A program made the translations under genes and the position numbers. Shown one piece after another: positions 61,405-64,000 of a stretch of 64,000 bases of DNA (position 1 is the stretch's first letter; each line of letters starts with the position of its first letter). This DNA comes from Candidatus Melainabacteria bacterium. Its GTDB lineage: Bacteria > Cyanobacteriota > Vampirovibrionia > Obscuribacterales > Obscuribacteraceae. The stretch spans positions 736,214 through 800,213 of the forward strand of contig QKMZ01000015.1 in NCBI GenBank assembly GCA_003242885.1, given 5' to 3'. Below the pieces are notes generated by a model. The model was not told where the DNA came from. It searched no databases and was given only the letters and a program-made list of their open reading frames with translations.

Positions 61405-64000
61405 ATGAGAACGAATAACCAGAAGAAGAGACTGAACATTGGTTCTTTCTTCCGCAAGGTTGGAGCGTTATTAACGGGTACGGCGCTGCTTGCGTCGACG
61501 AACTTAACCACTGCAGCTCTGGCAAATAACCAGGGCGAGCGTCAAGCTATCTTCAATCAGTTGAGACTCGACAATCCCGACGCCGGGAAGAAAGAGCTGC
61601 ACCAGCTGTTCAAGCAAGAATGGCGTGAAATCAAAGGTGTCGGCAACGGTGCTGGTGGTGGTGCTGGCGGCGCTGGGTCGGTGATTCAGAATCAAGCTAT
61701 ACAAAACATCAATAATGCTCCTAATCACTTAGATAGAAATGACTTCGCGAATAAGGCTGAATGGCAAGCTGCAAAACAACAGCTGAAGCTTGAGCAGAAG
61801 ACGCTTAACGCCACGATCAACCAGACCGTGCAGCAGACTGCCAACAAGCTGATCAACGTCAACGCTGGATTTGCTCTCGACCTCACTTCTGCAGTGCAGA
61901 GCATCACACTCGGCGACAAGCTCTTTAAGAACCAAGAATCCGTAACCATCAAAATCGACGGACAAGACAAGACACTGTCTGCTGGCTCGAAAGTTACCGC
62001 AGCCGAATACGTTGCAGCAAAACAAGCAATGGCCGGTGGCGCACAGACTGTGACCTTGGATGCAGACGGACGTGCGACAGGTGGTAGCGTCGATCTTTCC
62101 GCGATGACTGCCGGCAACAAGACCATGAAGGTCAGCGATTTGACCGTTCCAGTTGCAGTGACCGCATCCGGAGATTTCGGCAAAGGTGGCGACGTCAAAA
62201 TTACTGGCGACCTGACCAACAACGGTTCAATCACCGCATATTCTTCCGGCAAAAATAACGTCAGCGCTTTGATCAAAGCAGACAACATCACCAACAGTGC
62301 CGGTGCTTCAATCGACTCACAAGTCGCAAACCTGACATTGCAAGCAGACAACAATCTCAGCAACTATGGCGATATTTCAGCGACCGGCAATTTGACTTTG
62401 AACGCCGGTAGCGGACTGACCAACTCCGGCAGCGTCAACGTAGCGAAGAATCTGAATGTTCTCGCACCTAACGTGACCAACACCGGCAACATCGCATCGG
62501 CAAGCGGCAACATCACATTTGACACACCCGTTCCGACAGCTCTCAATATCACCAACACCAATGGCACCGTTTCAGCTTTGAATGGTGCCATTAATATTCG
62601 CGACCAAAAATTCAATGCTGCGTTTGATACAAACATCAATGGCGGCGACTTCTTGTCGAATCAGTTCAACATCAACGCGGGCGGTGGCACTGTAAATGTA
62701 AACGTGGATAACCTGACCGGCGTCGTGAGCGGTGCAGGCTATGGTACGCACGTCACTGTCAATAGTGCCGACACCCTCAAACTGGGCAATCTCGATTTCA
62801 TCGATCCGACTTTCTACAACTCTGTCGGCAACATAGATATCACCGGCGACATCAATGTTGCCGAAGCGCTGACTATTATCGCGAGTGGTGACATCACGAG
62901 CGCAAATGGCGTCACGATCAGTGCCCAAGGTGGCGCGGGTGGTTTCCCGATTACATTGATCGCTGGTGCGAATGTTTCTGGAGGAACCGATCAAGCAACA
63001 GTTCCGCCTATTGGCGTTGGTTCAATCGGTACCATCAATGGCACATTAATTAACTCCGCGTCCGGTGGTAACGTGGCACTCGGTACAGGCGTGACAATCA
63101 ACGCTACCCAAGTGACAGCGCCCCCTGCTGACTTCAGCGGGGCGGATGTAAACATAATTGCCCTTGAAGGAACGGGCCTGACGAACGGTAACGTAACTCT
63201 TGGCGGAGTCACCATTAACACAGGTGGCGGCGGAACTGGAGCGAACGGTAGCGTCAATATTTTCGCGGGCGGAAGTGGTGCGAAAACTATTGGCGCCATC
63301 AATACGGCTGGCGGTTCCGGAACTGCTGGAAACGTCAATATCGTAATGGCTCAGGCCGTGAACTCATCGCCCGGCGATAACATCGTTTATAACGTGGACG
63401 GTAGTCTCGCTACAGGTGGTGGCTTCGGAAGTCTGGTTGCCGGTACAAGTTTTGGCACCGGAACCACCACACTCGCCGGCACTATTACAGCCGGTAGTGG
63501 AGCTGTTGTTGCTACTGCAGCTGATGATATCAACGTTACTGGCACCGTAGCCGGCAACAGCATTCAAGTCACCACCACCACCGGCAGTGGTGGCGATATC
63601 CAGTTGAACAACACCCTGACCAGCAGTGGTGCCAGCAATCAAGTCGTGCTTTCTGCCGACGGTTCGATAACTGGTACTTCGACTGTTACGGGCACAACAG
63701 TTTCGCTGACAGCGACCAATGGAAATATTGGTACGAGCGCCGCATCCCGTGTCAGCACGAATGCCACGAACCTTAATGCGGCCTCCAACGGCACTCTCGG
63801 CAACGGCAATGTCTGGATCAACGAAGCGGACGGCGTAACTCTGAATGCAAGTTCTGCCAACGATCAATTTCTTTTGAACACGCTTGCCGCCGGTGACCTT
63901 GATGTACAAGGTGCCGTCACTGGCAACGACATTCAATTGACGACGTTTGCCACAGGCGGCGGCAATATTCTTTTGAACAATACCCTGACCAGCAGTGGTG
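61405..64000 (+). CDS. Large repetitive surface adhesin (haemagglutinin-like), 5' part
   Basis: Open from the ATG at 61405 (AGGAGA upstream) to the window end, 865 codons with no stop. A long signal peptide (FFRKVGALLTGTALLASTN to ALA) is followed by a helical part and a Gly-rich linker. Then VNAGFALDLTSAVQSITLGD and a beta-helix-type region rich in Asn, Gly, Thr and Ser with ITGDLTNNGSITA-like strands, as in filamentous haemagglutinin-type adhesins. A segment with NNTLTSSG recurs 123 codons apart. Probably exported and displayed on the cell surface; no transporter partner is in view. Confidence 0.85.
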   Translation, partial: MRTNNQKKRLNIGSFFRKVGALLTGTALLASTNLTTAALANNQGERQAIFNQLRLDNPDAGKKELHQLFKQEWREIKGVGNGAGGGAGGAGSVIQNQAIQNINNAPNHLDRNDFANKAEWQAAKQQLKLEQKTLNATINQTVQQTANKLINVNAGFALDLTSAVQSITLGDKLFKNQESVTIKIDGQDKTLSAGSKVTAAEYVAAKQAMAGGAQTVTLDADGRATGGSVDLSAMTAGNKTMKVSDLTVPVAVTASGDFGKGGDVKITGDLTNNGSITAYSSGKNNVSALIKADNITNSAGASIDSQVANLTLQADNNLSNYGDISATGNLTLNAGSGLTNSGSVNVAKNLNVLAPNVTNTGNIASASGNITFDTPVPTALNITNTNGTVSALNGAINIRDQKFNAAFDTNINGGDFLSNQFNINAGGGTVNVNVDNLTGVVSGAGYGTHVTVNSADTLKLGNLDFIDPTFYNSVGNIDITGDINVAEALTIIASGDITSANGVTISAQGGAGGFPITLIAGANVSGGTDQATVPPIGVGSIGTINGTLINSASGGNVALGTGVTINATQVTAPPADFSGADVNIIALEGTGLTNGNVTLGGVTINTGGGGTGANGSVNIFAGGSGAKTIGAINTAGGSGTAGNVNIVMAQAVNSSPGDNIVYNVDGSLATGGGFGSLVAGTSFGTGTTTLAGTITAGSGAVVATAADDINVTGTVAGNSIQVTTTTGSGGDIQLNNTLTSSGASNQVVLSADGSITGTSTVTGTTVSLTATNGNIGTSAASRVSTNATNLNAASNGTLGNGNVWINEADGVTLNASSANDQFLLNTLAAGDLDVQGAVTGNDIQLTTFATGGGNILLNNTLTSSG

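Noticed and set aside
61725..62639. Minus-strand frames opposite the adhesin
   Set aside because: They are shadows of the Asn/Gly/Thr-rich plus-strand coding frame, which has a signal peptide and ribosome-binding site.

Overview
This window reads as a chromosomal segment of a free-living bacterium with roughly even base composition and dense genes on both strands. The mix of genes (PdxS/PdxT vitamin B6 synthesis, a CdaA-type c-di-AMP cyclase, GerMN and DUF2993-type envelope proteins, TadE/G-like proteins, many secreted TPR proteins and very many short palindromic repeats) fits a non-photosynthetic relative of Cyanobacteria of the Melainabacteria/Obscuribacterales type. That placement is an inference from gene content; no rRNA gene is present to test it.

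Layout. 1-5.3 kb: a signalling block with two OmpR-type response regulators, a PAS histidine kinase, a transposase-like helix-turn-helix protein and a secreted TPR protein. 5.5-10 kb: three proteins of unknown role, of which one carries HELVH and another a papain/C39-like Cys-His-Asp pattern. 10.2-19.9 kb: a minus-strand run of a secreted TPR protein, a divergent RpoB-like protein with a very long disordered tail, a two-TM proline-rich protein, a small secreted protein and a winged-helix protein resembling the replication-relaxation family. 20.3-26.4 kb: a NarL-type regulator, an HExGH lipoprotein and two tandem TadE/G-like paralogues. 26.6-31.5 kb: a membrane protein, a DUF2993-like protein, a GerMN lipoprotein and ribosomal protein L31. 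31.7-39.2 kb: pyrF followed by a notable locus of a vWA membrane protein, a small membrane protein, a tubulin/FtsZ-like GTPase with a C-terminal zinc-knuckle array, and a macro-domain protein. 39.3-42.9 kb: three glycosyltransferases. 42.9-45.7 kb: lysA and cdaA. 46-51.2 kb: two unknown proteins, YraN, and an MBOAT/SGNH-like acyl-transfer pair. 51.4-57.4 kb: serS, a membrane protein, and the vitamin B6 unit pdxR-pdxS-pdxT. 57.5-60.5 kb: a BrnT-like toxin-antitoxin pair with a clear palindromic operator, a second HExGH protein and an unknown protein. 60.5-64 kb: a long non-coding stretch with a candidate structured RNA and a structured leader, then the start of a large repetitive adhesin that runs off the window.

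The intergenic spaces hold many small palindromes. They differ in stem sequence but keep perfect pairing and often end in CCTACAG; some lie inside reading frames. The strongest candidates for undescribed biology are the vWA/tubulin-like/macro locus and the RpoB-like operon. Next come the covarying palindrome families, the ATTGGCTGG operator set at pdxR/pdxS, and the two structured RNA candidates near the end. All coordinates and motifs were read by eye; no database search was possible.
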